64,000 bases of DNA from NCBI GenBank assembly GCA_030949705.1, contig JAUZSF010000022.1:62001-126000 (forward strand). The letters run 5' to 3'. The notes beneath the pieces are model-generated. The model ran no database searches, was not told where the DNA came from, and saw only the letters and a program-made list of their open reading frames with translations. Origin of the DNA: Robiginitomaculum sp. Lineage in GTDB: Bacteria; Pseudomonadota; Alphaproteobacteria; Caulobacterales; Maricaulaceae. Shown piece by piece: positions 30,663 to 40,072 of the stretch (positions within the stretch are counted from its first letter, which is position 1; every line of letters starts with the position of its first letter). A program made the translations under genes and the position numbers.

Positions 30663-31983
30663 TTGAGTAAATTCCGATTTTGGACCGCCACCGCCGTGGT
30701 CATAGCCAATATGATCGGCACTGGCGTATTTACCAGCCTGGGCTATCAACTACAGGATATTCGCGCCCCCTTTGTCTTGATGATGTTGTGGCTCGTTGGC
30801 GGCATTACCGCCCTTTGCGGTGCCATGAGCTATGCCGAGTTGGGGGCTGCCCTGCCCCGCTCCGGCGGTGAATATAACTTTTTGGGCAAAATCTACCATC
30901 CAGCCGCCGGCTTTGTATCGGGGTGGATGTCTGCCCTGATTGGTTTTGCCGCCCCGACGGCCCTGGCAGCCATAACCTTTGGCACTTATTTTGTGTCCAT
31001 ATTACCCGATGCCGGCTCGGGGCCCTGGGTCGTCAAGGCGCTGGCCAGCGCCCTGGTCCTGATCATGACCGTTATTCATTCCAGTACTCACAAAAACAGC
31101 GGCCGCACACAAGTGGTCTTTACCGCCCTTAAAATTATCCTGATTTGCCTCTTCTGCATTACTGCCCTCATGCTGGTGCCCACACCTCAACCCATTAGCG
31201 TGTTGCCGGCAAAGGGGGACGTACACTTGCTTTTTGGCGGCGCCTTTGCAGTTTCACTGATTTATGTCAGCTATGCCTATACCGGCTGGAATGCGGCGAC
31301 GTATCTTAGCGGTGAAGTTGAAAACCCACAGCGCATTGCCTTGGGTTTTGTTTACTGGCACAGTTTTGGTGATGTTGCTCTATGTGGCGCTGAATTACAT
31401 GTTTTTGCGCGTGACCCCCATGGACGCGCTGGTGGGCAAGCTGGAAATTGGCTTTATTGCTGCCCAATACGCCTTTGGAGAGACCGGCGCCCGGCTGATC
31501 GGTATTATGCTGGCGCTGTTGCTGGTTTCCACGGTCAGCGCCATGGTGCTGGCTGGTCCTCGGGTTTTGCAGGTTTTGGGCGAAGATTTCACCATTTTAC
31601 GCCCCCTGTCCAAAACCAATAAGGATGGCATCCCGGTTTCTGCCATCTGGTTTCAATCCATCCTGACATTGGCCTTTATCATTACCTCCAGCTTTGAATC
31701 CATTTTGGTATTTTCCGGCATGTTGCTGGCCCTGAACAGCTTTGCAGCGGTGCTGGGCCTGTTTGTCTTGCGCTGGCGGCAACCCGATTTGCCGCGCCCT
31801 TATCGGGTTTTTGCGTTTCCACTAACGCCGCTGGTGTTTCTTGCGCTCACAGGGTTTACCTTGCTTTATGTGGGGATCAGCCGTCCCACCGAGGCGCTTT
31901 TTGCCCTGGCCATTGTGGTGTCAGGCTTGGCGTTTTACGCCATGACCAAGATTTTAGACAAGCGGAACCCTGTCTCAGAATAA
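30663..31983 (+). CDS. APC-family amino acid permease, apparent frameshift
   Basis: A twelve-helix amino acid/polyamine/organocation transporter. The N-terminus shows VIANMIGTGVFTSLGYQL, then MSYAELGAALPRSGGEYNFL, both typical. The frame fails near 31335-31340 after EVENPQR; the second frame continues with LPWVLFTGTVLVMLLYVALN and runs to 31983. Removing one base or adding two restores a single product of about 440 residues. The TTG at 30663 with GGGGGTGGG just upstream is a reasonable start; the ORF is open to a TTG at 30633. Substrate unknown. Confidence 0.85.
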
Positions 31984-32019
31984 AGATTATGACGGTGAAA
32001 TACACCTGCGTTACTGGCG

Positions 32020-32077
32020 TTGAATTTTTCAAATTCCTATGTACGTTGCATCGGATGGTGTCCTTCAACCGCCATCC
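32020..32077 (+). promoter_or_regulatory. Inverted repeats in the nadA leader
   Basis: TTGAA-TTT-TTCAA (32020-32032) is a small palindrome, and GGATGG (32053-32058) pairs with CCATCC (32072-32077) to form a hairpin ending about ten bases before the nadA GGAG site. These could be an operator and a leader hairpin for NAD-responsive control, but they match no regulator motif I know. Confidence 0.3.
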
Positions 32078-32092
32078 ATGGCGGAGATTGAG

Positions 32093-33118
32093 ATGAACAT
32101 TGCTCAGATCAATAATTTAACACCAGATCTTTCCTACACCCCTGAAATCGCCAAAGAAATGGCGCCGCTTTATGACAAGGTAAAAGACGTCATTCCGCCT
32201 ATGGAATGGCCGGTTTTTGCGCCGCTGATCCGGGCCATTAACCAGCTTAAAAAAGAGCGCCACGCCATTATTCTGGCCCATAATTACCAGACGCCGGAAA
32301 TCTTCCATGGGGTGGCTGATGTGGTTGGCGATTCCCTGCAATTGGCCCGCGAAGCCGCCAAGGCCGATGCCGATATAATCGTGCAATGCGGGGTGCATTT
32401 CATGGCGGAAACCGCCAAATTGCTGAACCCGGATAAAACCGTTCTCATTCCGGATGCCGGGGCCGGATGTTCATTGGCCGAATCTGTAACGCCTGCCGAC
32501 ATACGCGCTTTGCGGCGCCAATATCCCGGCGTGCCGGTGGTTACCTATATTAACACCAGCGCCGCCGTTAAGGCCGAATGCGATATATGTTGCACCTCGT
32601 CGAATGCGGTAAAAGTCGTTGAATCGCTAGGTACAGAGCGTGTCATTCTGGTGCCGGACGAGTTTTTGGCACAAAACGTTAATGCCCAGACAGAGGTGGA
32701 CGTCATTGCCTTTTCCGGGCGTTGTGAAGTTCATGAACGCTTTACCGCCCAAGAGCTTCGCGATTATCGTGCCGGTCATGATGGCTTGAAAATCATTGCT
32801 CATCCTGAATGCCCCCCCGAAGTGCTGGACGAGGCGGACTTTGCCGGCTCGACCGCAGGTATGATCAAATGGGTACAGGACCACCAACCCCAAAAAGTAA
32901 TGATGGTGACCGAGTGCTCCATGAGCGACAATGTGGCCGTTGAAAACCCCAATGTTGACTTCATCCGCCCGTGCAATCTCTGCCCGCATATGAAGAAGAT
33001 CACCTTGCAAAACATTCTCGAAGCCCTGCTTCATAACCGCTATGAAGTGCATATCGACAGCTCGGTTGCGGCCTCGGCGCGGCGCGCCGTTGAACGTATG
33101 GTCGATCTTGGCCAATAA
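32093..33118 (+). CDS. nadA: Quinolinate synthase A
   Basis: Condenses iminoaspartate with dihydroxyacetone phosphate to quinolinate in NAD synthesis, using a [4Fe-4S] cluster. The cluster cysteines by position are C99 ([12 protein letters not shown]), C211 (GRCEVHERF) and C297 in CNLCPHMK; the substrate loop [10 protein letters not shown] and the C-terminal repeat regions are intact. The ATG at 32093 with GGAG eight bases upstream gives 341 residues; the ORF extends back to 32039. No nadB is in the window, so L-aspartate oxidase or aspartate dehydrogenase must be elsewhere. nadC follows after one base. Confidence 0.95.
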   Translation: MNIAQINNLTPDLSYTPEIAKEMAPLYDKVKDVIPPMEWPVFAPLIRAINQLKKERHAIILAHNYQTPEIFHGVADVVGDSLQLAREAAKADADIIVQCGVHFMAETAKLLNPDKTVLIPDAGAGCSLAESVTPADIRALRRQYPGVPVVTYINTSAAVKAECDICCTSSNAVKVVESLGTERVILVPDEFLAQNVNAQTEVDVIAFSGRCEVHERFTAQELRDYRAGHDGLKIIAHPECPPEVLDEADFAGSTAGMIKWVQDHQPQKVMMVTECSMSDNVAVENPNVDFIRPCNLCPHMKKITLQNILEALLHNRYEVHIDSSVAASARRAVERMVDLGQ

Positions 33119-33119
33119 G

Positions 33120-33968
33120 ATGCCCACACCGCCACCAGATACGATTATCCTGCCCATCGTGCAAAAAGCGCTGGAGGAAGACCTGGCCCAGGGCGGTGAC
33201 CTTACCAGCAATGCTCTGATCGCCCCCGATCAAATGGCAAAGGCGGTGATCGTGGCCCGACAGGATGGGCGCATTGCCGGTTTGAATTGCGCCCGCCTCA
33301 CCTTTGCGCAACTGGATGCCAATCTGGTTTTTGCCAAACGTTTGCACGATGGTGACGATGCCAAGGCAGGTGATGTAGTGGCCAGCCTAAAAGGCCCGGC
33401 GCGGGCCATTTTGGCCGGCGAGCGCGTGGCGCTTAACTTTCTTGGCCATTTAAGCGGCATTGCCACCAGCACCCGCGCCATGGTGGCCAAACTGGAAGGC
33501 ACGGATGCGCGCCTTTGTTGTACTCGTAAAACCCTGCCAGGCTTGCGAAGCCTGCAAAAATATGCGGTTCGGGTAGGCGGCGGGGTCAACCATCGTTTTG
33601 GTTTGGGGGATGCCATCCTGATCAAGGATAACCACATCCATGCCGCCGGTGGTATTGAGAATGCCATTACGCGCGCCCGCCAGCACACCGGTCATATGAC
33701 CAAAATAGAGATAGAAGTCGACACGCTGGACCAGTTGCATGAGGCCCTGCCCCATAGACCTGATGTGATCATGCTGGACAATATGGACCTGAGAACATTG
33801 CGACAAGCCGTTGATGTAATTGGTGAACATGCCATTTCTGAGGCTTCAGGTGGCGTGACCATAGACACCATTGCCGACATTGCCGCCACCGGCGTTGATG
33901 TGATCTCCACCAGCGCCATCACCATGAGCGCCCGGGCGCTGGATCTGGGGCTGGATTTCACCTCATAA
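33120..33968 (+). CDS. nadC: Quinolinate phosphoribosyltransferase (nicotinate-nucleotide diphosphorylase)
   Basis: Forms nicotinate mononucleotide from quinolinate and PRPP. Family motifs: EEDLAQGGDLTSNAL, ERVALNFLGHLSGIAT, CTRKTLPGLRSLQKYAVRVG and ILIKDNHI, with EVDTLDQLHEAL and MLDNMD in the barrel. The start ATG at 33120 lies one base after the nadA TAA; 282 residues, normal. An in-frame extension inside nadA is not real. Confidence 0.95.
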   Translation: MPTPPPDTIILPIVQKALEEDLAQGGDLTSNALIAPDQMAKAVIVARQDGRIAGLNCARLTFAQLDANLVFAKRLHDGDDAKAGDVVASLKGPARAILAGERVALNFLGHLSGIATSTRAMVAKLEGTDARLCCTRKTLPGLRSLQKYAVRVGGGVNHRFGLGDAILIKDNHIHAAGGIENAITRARQHTGHMTKIEIEVDTLDQLHEALPHRPDVIMLDNMDLRTLRQAVDVIGEHAISEASGGVTIDTIADIAATGVDVISTSAITMSARALDLGLDFTS

Positions 33969-33999
33969 TGCAATCCCGGGTCATGGGTACGCTGGCCTG

Positions 34000-34956
34000 T
34001 CAGCTGCGCCGTAAATCCGGATGCAGACTGGCCCCCAATATGTGATCGGACCGGCCAATAACATGGTGCGTACCGCCCACAATCAGTGGATCCGAACCGC
34101 GAATTAATGCATTGTTTTTATTCGGGTATGGCAGACTTGCCAATATGTGTTGCATGCATTCCAGACGGGCGCGTTTTTTGTCATCGGACTTGATAATGGT
34201 CCAAGGCGCATCGGCGGTATCGGTGTAAAAGAACATGGCCTCCTTGGCTTCGGTATATTCGGCCCATTTATCAAAACTGGCTCGATCCACCGGCGACAAT
34301 TTCCATTGTTTTAGCGGATCCTGTTCTCTCGACTTAAACCGCCGCGCCTGTTCGTCCTGGGTTACGGAAAACCAGAATTTGAAAATTCGAATGCCCGAAC
34401 GCACCAGCATGCGTTCCAATTCCGGTACCTGGCGCATGAATTCCAGATATTCATGGGGTTCGCAAAACTTCATTACCCGCTCGACACCGGCCCGGTTGTA
34501 CCAGGAACGGTCAAACAGAACGATTTCGCCACCGGTCGGCAAATGACGAATATAACGCTGGAAAAACCATTGATTGCGTTCCCGTTCCGATGGTTTTGAG
34601 AGGGCCACCACCCGCGCTGAACGGGGATTTAGGTGTTCAGTAATGCGTTTGATGGTGCCACCCTTGCCGGCGGCATCACGGCCCTCAAAAATCATGATGA
34701 TTTTTTCACCACTCTCTTCCACCCAACGCTGCATTTTCAGCAGTTCGACCTGCAATTCCGTTTTGTGCCTTTCATAGGCCTTGCGGCTCATTTTGGTTTT
34801 GTAGGGATAGACGCCGTTTTCAAAGGCGTCCCGAATGGCGTCGGGATCATGGCGCATTTCGGCCAGATGATGCAGAGTTTCCCCGGCATCATGGGCCACT
34901 GGTTCTATCTTGCCATTGCTGGCCAGGTTCTTGGGTTGTGTTGCCTTATCATTCAT
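34000..34956 (-). CDS. ppk2: Polyphosphate kinase 2
   Basis: Uses polyphosphate to phosphorylate nucleoside di- or monophosphates, or the reverse. The P-loop kinase motifs are FEGRDAAGKGGTIKR (Walker A), VLFDRSWYNRAGVERVM (Walker B) and a lid with KSREQDPLKQWKLSP. At 318 residues with an N-terminal extension of about 40 residues it fits class I PPK2 (GDP/ADP phosphorylating), but class assignment needs an alignment. It converges with nadC with a 31-base gap that shows no terminator. Confidence 0.93.
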   Translation of the reverse strand: MNDKATQPKNLASNGKIEPVAHDAGETLHHLAEMRHDPDAIRDAFENGVYPYKTKMSRKAYERHKTELQVELLKMQRWVEESGEKIIMIFEGRDAAGKGGTIKRITEHLNPRSARVVALSKPSERERNQWFFQRYIRHLPTGGEIVLFDRSWYNRAGVERVMKFCEPHEYLEFMRQVPELERMLVRSGIRIFKFWFSVTQDEQARRFKSREQDPLKQWKLSPVDRASFDKWAEYTEAKEAMFFYTDTADAPWTIIKSDDKKRARLECMQHILASLPYPNKNNALIRGSDPLIVGGTHHVIGRSDHILGASLHPDLRRS

Positions 34957-35048
34957 GAATTCGCCTTTTTTGTGCTGATTTCATGAGTATGTCTGAAAAC
35001 CCTTTACGTTACAAAGGTCCAATGGGTCATGAAGACGATATGCCGCGT

Positions 35049-36024
35049 TTACTCCGCAAACGGATCCTCGGCGGCATCCTGCATGGAAAATCCAAGGGCC
35101 TCAAAACTTTGCTTCATGTGGGGCGGCAAAGGGGCTTCGGCGCTCAATATGCCTCCATCGGGATGTGGCAGGCTGATGGCATGGGCATGCAGGTGCAATT
35201 GCTCTTCCCAAGCCGCCAATTTCGGGCCGGTCACACATATATTTTCGATCTCCGGCAATGGCATGCCCCATCCCCGCCATGTGAAAGCGCAATTGGTGCG
35301 TACGGCCGGTTTCGGGGCGCAACGCCACCCAGGAGGCCCGCTGCCCTGCCCGGGCCAGTACGGCATAGCGGGTGCGCGCATAGCTGGCATCGGGGTCACC
35401 ATGGCGGGCGGCCATCATGATTTCGCGCCCCTTTTCGCCAAAGCCCTTTTTCATATAGCCGCTCAATATGCCCAATTCAGGCCTTGGCACCCCCAGGACT
35501 AGCGCCCAATAGGTCTTTTTGGCCTTGCGGGACTGAAACGCCTTGGCCAACGCCGCCGTGGCAGCCACATCGCGGCCCAGCAATAATACCCCCGAGGTAT
35601 CCCGGTCCAGCCTGTGTACCAAGCGGGGGCGTTCGCCTTTTTTGGCCAGTGCATCCAGCATACCATCAATATGGCGGTGGGTTTTGGTCCCCCCCTGCAC
35701 CGCCAACCCGGCGGGTTTGTTCAGCACAATCACCCGCGCGTCCTTATAGATCACCATTTCGCGCAAAGCGGCCGCATCCTCGGCGCTTACCCGGTTGGTG
35801 GGTTTTTGCACGCCCGGTTCTGGCAGAGGCGGAATGCGCACCTGCATATCTTTTTTCAGGCGAAAGGATGATTTTACCCGCTTGCCATCAACCCGTACTT
35901 CGCCCTTGCGCAAATACTTTTCCAGCGCCCCATGGCTGATATGGGGAAACCGGCGTTTGAACCAGCGGTCCAGACGTTGATCTTCTTCTCCGGCGGCGAC
36001 CGCAATGGTTTGCACACCACTCAT
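35049..36024 (-). CDS. rluC: RluC/RluD-family 23S rRNA pseudouridine synthase, apparent frameshift
   Basis: Isomerises uridines in 23S rRNA. An S4 domain (QRLDRWFKRRFPHISHGALE) precedes the catalytic domain with the Asp in RLVHRLDRDTSGVLLLGRD, VALRPETGRTHQLRFHMAGM and GDRKY. After GDRKY the frame runs off, while another frame continues the family C-terminus (EEQLHLHAHAISLPHPDGG to the TAA at 35049-35051). One extra base between about 35205 and 35250 explains this; a run of four T at 35242-35245 is a candidate. Corrected length is about 324. The ATG at 36024 overlaps the crcB stop. Whether it is RluC or RluD cannot be fixed. Confidence 0.87.
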
Positions 36025-36407
36025 ACGGCAAACAAACGCCGGGAAATATAAAGCCCAACGAACAGCGCCCCAATGGCAAAGACGACCGAAATACCAACAT
36101 ACCCCATGGCAGCGGCCCAGGCCTTGCGCTCTATCAACAGGGCAACTTCCAGCGAGAACGCCGAAAATGTTGTAAAACCACCCAGTAACCCAACCCCCAG
36201 GAACAGGCGCAATTCTCGACCGCCATCCACCCCAAAGGCCAGCCACCCGGCCAACATCCCCATGGCAAAACCACCAATAATATTGGCCATCAACGTGCCC
36301 ATGGGCAAACCCGGACCAAAGACATGTAAAGCATAACGGCTTAGCAGGTGCCGCGCACTGGCCCCCAAGGCACCGCCGGCCGCAGTCAGGATAAGAGTTC
36401 TCATCAT
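36021..36407 (-). CDS. crcB: Fluoride channel CrcB/FluC
   Basis: Small dual-topology fluoride exporter with four helices. The family signatures are AAGGALGASARHLL, GTLMANIIGGFAMG and GLLGGFTTFSAFSLEV (Na+-site and phenylalanine boxes). The ATG at 36407 gives 128 residues, normal; the next codon is also ATG. Upstream in-frame codons to 36476 are unlike the family. I looked for a fluoride riboswitch upstream and saw no convincing one. The stop overlaps the pseudouridine synthase start. Confidence 0.92.
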   Translation of the reverse strand: MMRTLILTAAGGALGASARHLLSRYALHVFGPGLPMGTLMANIIGGFAMGMLAGWLAFGVDGGRELRLFLGVGLLGGFTTFSAFSLEVALLIERKAWAAAMGYVGISVVFAIGALFVGLYISRRLFAV

Positions 36408-36592
36408 GCGCTGATACCGGCACAAAGGCCGCTGGGCAAGTGGATGACCGGCAAACCCACCATTAAAATGCACCATTTTACTGGTTTTTCTAAAGGTGGG
36501 GATAAGACGTGGATATCCCCGCGGTTTTCAGGGGCAAGCAAGGGTAAAAAGGGGCGTTTAAGGGACGCTTCAGGGGCAGTTTTGCAAATTTT

Positions 36593-36654
36593 AGGGGTAA
36601 TGAAGGGGTAAATGACGGATGGTTGAGGGCTAAGTGTTACCCCTTATTGACCCT
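36593..36654. repeat. Imperfect inverted repeat in a G-run-rich gap
   Basis: AGGGGTAATGAAGGGGTAA (36593-36611) is nearly complementary to the stretch TTACCCCTTATTGACCCT (36637-36654), giving a long imperfect hairpin. It lies in a 530-base gap (36408-36942) between crcB and the dehydratase gene, which also holds many AGGGG runs from 36530 onward, eight G at 36656-36663 and a duplicated CCGGGGATC at 36668-36685. No gene is visible in the gap. Confidence 0.5.
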
Positions 36655-36690
36655 AGGGGGGGGATGCCGGGGATCCCGGGGATCCCCCGC

Positions 36691-36764
36691 CCCGTCGTCC
36701 CGGTGGAGACCGGGAACCATTTCGATGCATCAAGATGGATGGCGGCCTACGCCGCCATGACGGG
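36691..36764. repeat. REP/BIME-like palindromic element
   Basis: Starts CCCGTCGTCCCGG-tggaga-CCGGG and ends GGCGGCctacGCCGCC-ATGACGGG: two hairpins flanked by inverted CCCGTCgT / AtGACGGG ends. Composite elements of this type (CGTCATtCCCGC...GGGAATCCA...) are dispersed in many alphaproteobacterial genomes. It lies between genes. Confidence 0.7.
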
Positions 36765-36817
36765 ATGGGGATAACCTTACTTAATCCCACATGGGCATGG
36801 TTGGGGTATAATTCTAG

Positions 36818-36906
36818 TCATCCTTTGAGGCTCACTTCGTTCGCACCTCAGATGAGGCATTATACGGCCTCATACTGAGGTGGCGCAAAGCGCCCTCGAA
36901 GTATGA
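36818..36906. repeat. Dispersed intergenic palindromic repeat
   Basis: TCATCCTTTGAGG...CCTCAGATGAGG forms one hairpin and CATACTGAGGTGGCGC-aaa-GCGCCCTCGAAGTATG a second. The element resembles the alphaproteobacterial intergenic repeat reading CATCCTTCGAGGCTCGC followed by CCTCAGGATGAGG. It sits directly upstream of the dehydratase stop at 36943 and could act as a transcript-end structure. Confidence 0.65.
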
Positions 36907-36942
36907 AAGAACACAAATTCTGGGAGAAAAAAGTACCAACCC

Positions 36943-37926
36943 TCAAGCCGTGATCACCCGCGCAAAGAGCACCGGGTCAACATTACCGCCGGTGGCCAGC
37001 ACGCAGAGAGGCCCCTTGCCCGGCACCAGGCCTTTCAGCGTGATGGCCAGTGCCATGGCCCCACCGGGCTCCAGAGTGATTTTCAAATGCCGAAACGCAA
37101 AGCGCATGGCGGCAAAGACATCTTCATCGCTGGCGCTGAGGCCAGCCGTAATGCGGCTCTGGTTGATGCCAAAGGTTAGATCCCCCGGCTCTGGCGTTAA
37201 CAGTGCATCACAGACCGAGCCGTCCAGCCGATCATTACGTTGTTTTTTACCCACCGCGAAGGAGCGTTTATGATCATCAAAACCATCGGGTTCCGCGGTA
37301 TAGAGCTTGGCCTCAGGATTGAGTGCCTCCCAGGCAAGCGCAATGCCTGCCGTCAGGCCGCCGCCCCCGGCATTGACAATCAGGGCCTCTGGCGCCACCC
37401 CAAATTCGCGCAATTGTTCGGCGCATTCCATGCCCGCCGTGCCTTGCCCGGCAATGACCATGGGGTCTTCATAGGGGGGAACCAGCACCGCGCCGCGTTC
37501 TTTGGCAATACGCGCCGCCATCTCCTCGCGGTTTTCGTGTATGCGGTCGTAATAAACAATCTGCGCGCTCCGCGCCTTCACCCCATCGGATTTTACCGCC
37601 GGAACATCCCTGGGCATAACAATCAGGGCCGGCACCCCGGCCTCGGCCGCCGCCGCGGCCACCCCTTGGGCATGATTGCCGGACGAGTACGCCACCACAC
37701 CGGCGGCCCGCTCGTGTTCGGCCAATTGCATGATGCGATTGCTGGCTCCGCGATATTTGAACGAGCCGGTGGTTTGCAGGCATTCTGCCTTGACAAACAC
37801 AGATCGCCCCACCACCGCGTCCAGTGCTGCGCACCGCAAGAGCGGCGTGCGCACCACGCGCCCCTTAAGGCGTGCATGGGCGGCCTCAACATCGGCAAAA
37901 TCTGGCAAGGTATTATTCTGAAGCAT
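36943..37926 (-). CDS. Threonine/serine dehydratase family, PLP-dependent
   Basis: Fold type II PLP enzyme. The PLP lysine is K57 in TTGSFKYRGA, the phosphate-binding glycine loop NAGGGGLTAGIA and the SSGNHAQGVA loop are present. Length 327 without the C-terminal ACT domains matches biodegradative threonine dehydratases and serine/threonine racemase-like enzymes; the exact substrate is open. It is the last gene of the minus-strand catabolic block, 41 bases after the quinone oxidoreductase gene. Confidence 0.88.
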   Translation of the reverse strand: MLQNNTLPDFADVEAAHARLKGRVVRTPLLRCAALDAVVGRSVFVKAECLQTTGSFKYRGASNRIMQLAEHERAAGVVAYSSGNHAQGVAAAAAEAGVPALIVMPRDVPAVKSDGVKARSAQIVYYDRIHENREEMAARIAKERGAVLVPPYEDPMVIAGQGTAGMECAEQLREFGVAPEALIVNAGGGGLTAGIALAWEALNPEAKLYTAEPDGFDDHKRSFAVGKKQRNDRLDGSVCDALLTPEPGDLTFGINQSRITAGLSASDEDVFAAMRFAFRHLKITLEPGGAMALAITLKGLVPGKGPLCVLATGGNVDPVLFARVITA

Positions 37927-37967
37927 GCGCCATTTACCGATGCAAATATGGGCGGATCAAGGACAAA

Positions 37968-38945
37968 TCAGGACGATACCAAGACCAGCTTGCCTTTGGC
38001 TTCGCGTTTGGCCAAGGCATCAAAGCCGCCCATAAAGTCTTGCATTTCATAGCGCTTGGTCACTGTGGCTTTAATTTTTCCCTGTGCATAGAAATCAAAA
38101 ATCTCGGCCATATTCTGTGCATGAGCCTTCGGATCCCGCATGGCCCAGGCCCCCCAGAACACGCCGACGATAGACGCGGTTTTCAAGAGCACCAGATTAA
38201 GCGGAATTTTGGGAATATCGCCAGCGGCAAACCCAATCACCAGATAACGCCCGTTCCAGCCAATGGCCCTGAGCGCCGGTTCGGCATATTTGCCGCCCAC
38301 GGGATCATAGATCACGTCGGCGCCCTTGCCGCCGGTGGCCTCTTTAAGGGCTGCCTTTAACTCATCCTTTTCATAATTGATTAGGCTGGTGGCGCCGTGC
38401 GCTTTGGTCAGGTCCAGCTTTTCTTGTGTGCTGGCACAGGCGATGACCTTGGCCCCCATGGCTGCGCCGAGTTCCACCGCCGCCAGACCAACACCGCCCG
38501 CCGCACCCAGCACCGCCAGACTTTCGCTTTGCTGTAAGTTGGCGCGTTGTTTTAGCGCATAATAGGACGTGGCATAGGTGGTGGTGATGCCGGCACCCAC
38601 ATCAAAATCCATGCCTTCGGGAAGGCGAGCCAGTGATTGTGCCGCCACCACGACCTTTTGCGCAAACGCACCATTCATGGTGTAGGCAATCACCCGGTCG
38701 CCCACGGCAAACCCGCTCACGCCCTCGCCCAGCGCACTGATCACGCCGGCACATTCCGCCCCCGGTACAAAGGGGGTTGGGGGCTTCATCTGGTAAAGCC
38801 CCTGCACCAGAAGGAGGTCTGGAAAATTCAGCCCCGCCGCGCGCACATCAATACACACCTGACCGGGGCCAGGCGTGGGATCATCCATCTCTTCAAAAGC
38901 GAGATTGTGATAATCACCATATTCCTTGCAAATAACCGCCTTCAT
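37968..38945 (-). CDS. NADPH:quinone oxidoreductase (zinc-free MDR family)
   Basis: A 325-residue medium-chain reductase. GroES-like N-terminal half (GLNFPDLLLVQGLYQMKPPT, FVPGAECAGVI) and a Rossmann half with VLGAAGGVGLAAVELGAAMG; the zinc ligands of alcohol dehydrogenases are absent. The family reduces quinones or enoyl-type compounds with NADPH, so it could reduce an enoyl-CoA intermediate here. The ATG at 38945 overlaps the SDR stop (ATGA). The extended ORF to 39056 lies inside the SDR gene. Confidence 0.88.
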   Translation of the reverse strand: MKAVICKEYGDYHNLAFEEMDDPTPGPGQVCIDVRAAGLNFPDLLLVQGLYQMKPPTPFVPGAECAGVISALGEGVSGFAVGDRVIAYTMNGAFAQKVVVAAQSLARLPEGMDFDVGAGITTTYATSYYALKQRANLQQSESLAVLGAAGGVGLAAVELGAAMGAKVIACASTQEKLDLTKAHGATSLINYEKDELKAALKEATGGKGADVIYDPVGGKYAEPALRAIGWNGRYLVIGFAAGDIPKIPLNLVLLKTASIVGVFWGAWAMRDPKAHAQNMAEIFDFYAQGKIKATVTKRYEMQDFMGGFDALAKREAKGKLVLVSS

Positions 38946-39865
38946 CGTTTCAAATCCAGACCCAGCGCCTTGCTGGCTTCGGCCAGGAATTTCATCGATT
39001 GCTGGCCGCCCATGGTGTATTCTTCGGCACCATCCGGATTGGTAATGGCGTCCCAATTGGCCGCCACATTTTCCGGGGTTTGTTCATCCGGTTTCAAATA
39101 GATGCCCTGGGTCTCGGTAATACGCGCACAGGCAAAGCCACCCGCGCCCGCGGCCAGAATGGTGCGCTTGGGACCATCTTCGCTGACCAGATACAGAAGG
39201 CCTGCCGACACCGATTCCGGCGTCATCACGTCCAGCACTTCCTGGGGCATCAGATCTTCGGTCATGCGCGTGCCCGCCACCGGTGAGAGCGCATTGACGC
39301 GAATGTCATATTTGGCGCCTTCCAGATGCAGAGTGTTCATAAAGCCCACCAGACCCAGCTTGGCCGCGCCATAATTGGCCTGACCAAAATTGCCATAAAG
39401 GCCAGAAGATGAGGTGGTCATGGCGATGCGGCCATAGCCCTGTTCGCGCATAATTTCCCACACGGCCTTGGTGCAATTGACGGATCCCATCAGGTGCACA
39501 TCAATGACCATCTGAAAATCGGCCAGGTCCATTTTCAGGAAGGTTTTATCGCGCAGAATCCCGGCATTATTGACCAGAATATCCACACGGCCCCATGTGT
39601 CCATGGCTTCTTTGACCATGGTCTCGACTTCGTCGATCTTGGTCACATTGGCCCCATTGGCAATGGCTTCACCGCCGGCGGCCTTGATTTCCTCAACCAC
39701 GGTTTCGGCGGCGCTCAGCGAGCCCCCCGTGCCATCACGGGCACCGCCCAGATCATTGACCACAACCTTGGCCCCACGCGCGGCCAAACCCAAAGCATGG
39801 GTGCGCCCAAGGCCATTACCGGCGCCAGTAACGATGGCGACGCGATCATCAAATCGAATACTCAT
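38942..39865 (-). CDS. SDR of the peroxisomal multifunctional enzyme 2 type (3-hydroxyacyl-CoA dehydrogenase)
   Basis: Short-chain dehydrogenase with NAD-binding TGAGNGLGRTHALGLAARGA, the long MFE-2-type insertion (GGARDGTGGSLSAAETVVEE), NNAGILRDKTFLKM, and catalytic YGAAK. The length of 307 and the C-terminal extension match the dehydrogenase domain of MFE-2, which oxidises (3R)-hydroxyacyl-CoA. With the MaoC hydratase nearby it could complete a beta-oxidation cycle of the (R) type. Starts at the ATG 39865; upstream lies a repeat-filled gap. Confidence 0.88.
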   Translation of the reverse strand: MSIRFDDRVAIVTGAGNGLGRTHALGLAARGAKVVVNDLGGARDGTGGSLSAAETVVEEIKAAGGEAIANGANVTKIDEVETMVKEAMDTWGRVDILVNNAGILRDKTFLKMDLADFQMVIDVHLMGSVNCTKAVWEIMREQGYGRIAMTTSSSGLYGNFGQANYGAAKLGLVGFMNTLHLEGAKYDIRVNALSPVAGTRMTEDLMPQEVLDVMTPESVSAGLLYLVSEDGPKRTILAAGAGGFACARITETQGIYLKPDEQTPENVAANWDAITNPDGAEEYTMGGQQSMKFLAEASKALGLDLKR

Positions 39866-39918
39866 TTTCTCTGTTCCTTACGTGTTGTTTCTATTCGTTG
39901 TTGTCATTTCGGTCCACC

Positions 39919-40061
39919 TCATCCTGAGCTTGTCGAAGGATGAAGGAGAAATGTTTTCCCCTTCTCCCTTAGGGAGAAGGTTGGGATGAGGGGTATCAGC
40001 AGATCGTAAATTTGATACCGTCAGGCCCCCTCACCTCAATCCTCTCCCCACAGGGGAGAGG
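39919..40061. repeat. Cluster of three intergenic hairpin repeats
   Basis: Three palindromes in the 207-base gap between the MaoC and SDR genes: CATCCT-N11-AGGATG (39920-39942), CCTTCTCCC-tta-GGGAGAAGG (39960-39980) and CCTCTCCCC-aca-GGGGAGAGG (40041-40061). The first contains CTGAGCTTGTCGAAGGATG, a very common dispersed repeat core in alphaproteobacteria. No gene is present. The hairpins could end or stabilise transcripts between the two parts of the catabolic block. Confidence 0.75.
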
Positions 40062-40072
40062 AAGCGTGCCCC

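Noticed and set aside
34983-35420. A + strand ORF starting MSMSENPLRYKGPMGHEDDM
   Set aside because: The first 20 codons look protein-like and precede the pseudouridine synthase stop, but the remainder is antisense to that gene and becomes low-complexity. I cannot support it as a gene.
36408-36480. A possible fluoride riboswitch before crcB
   Set aside because: The upstream bases do not show the conserved fluoride aptamer pseudoknot; only scattered short complementarity is present.
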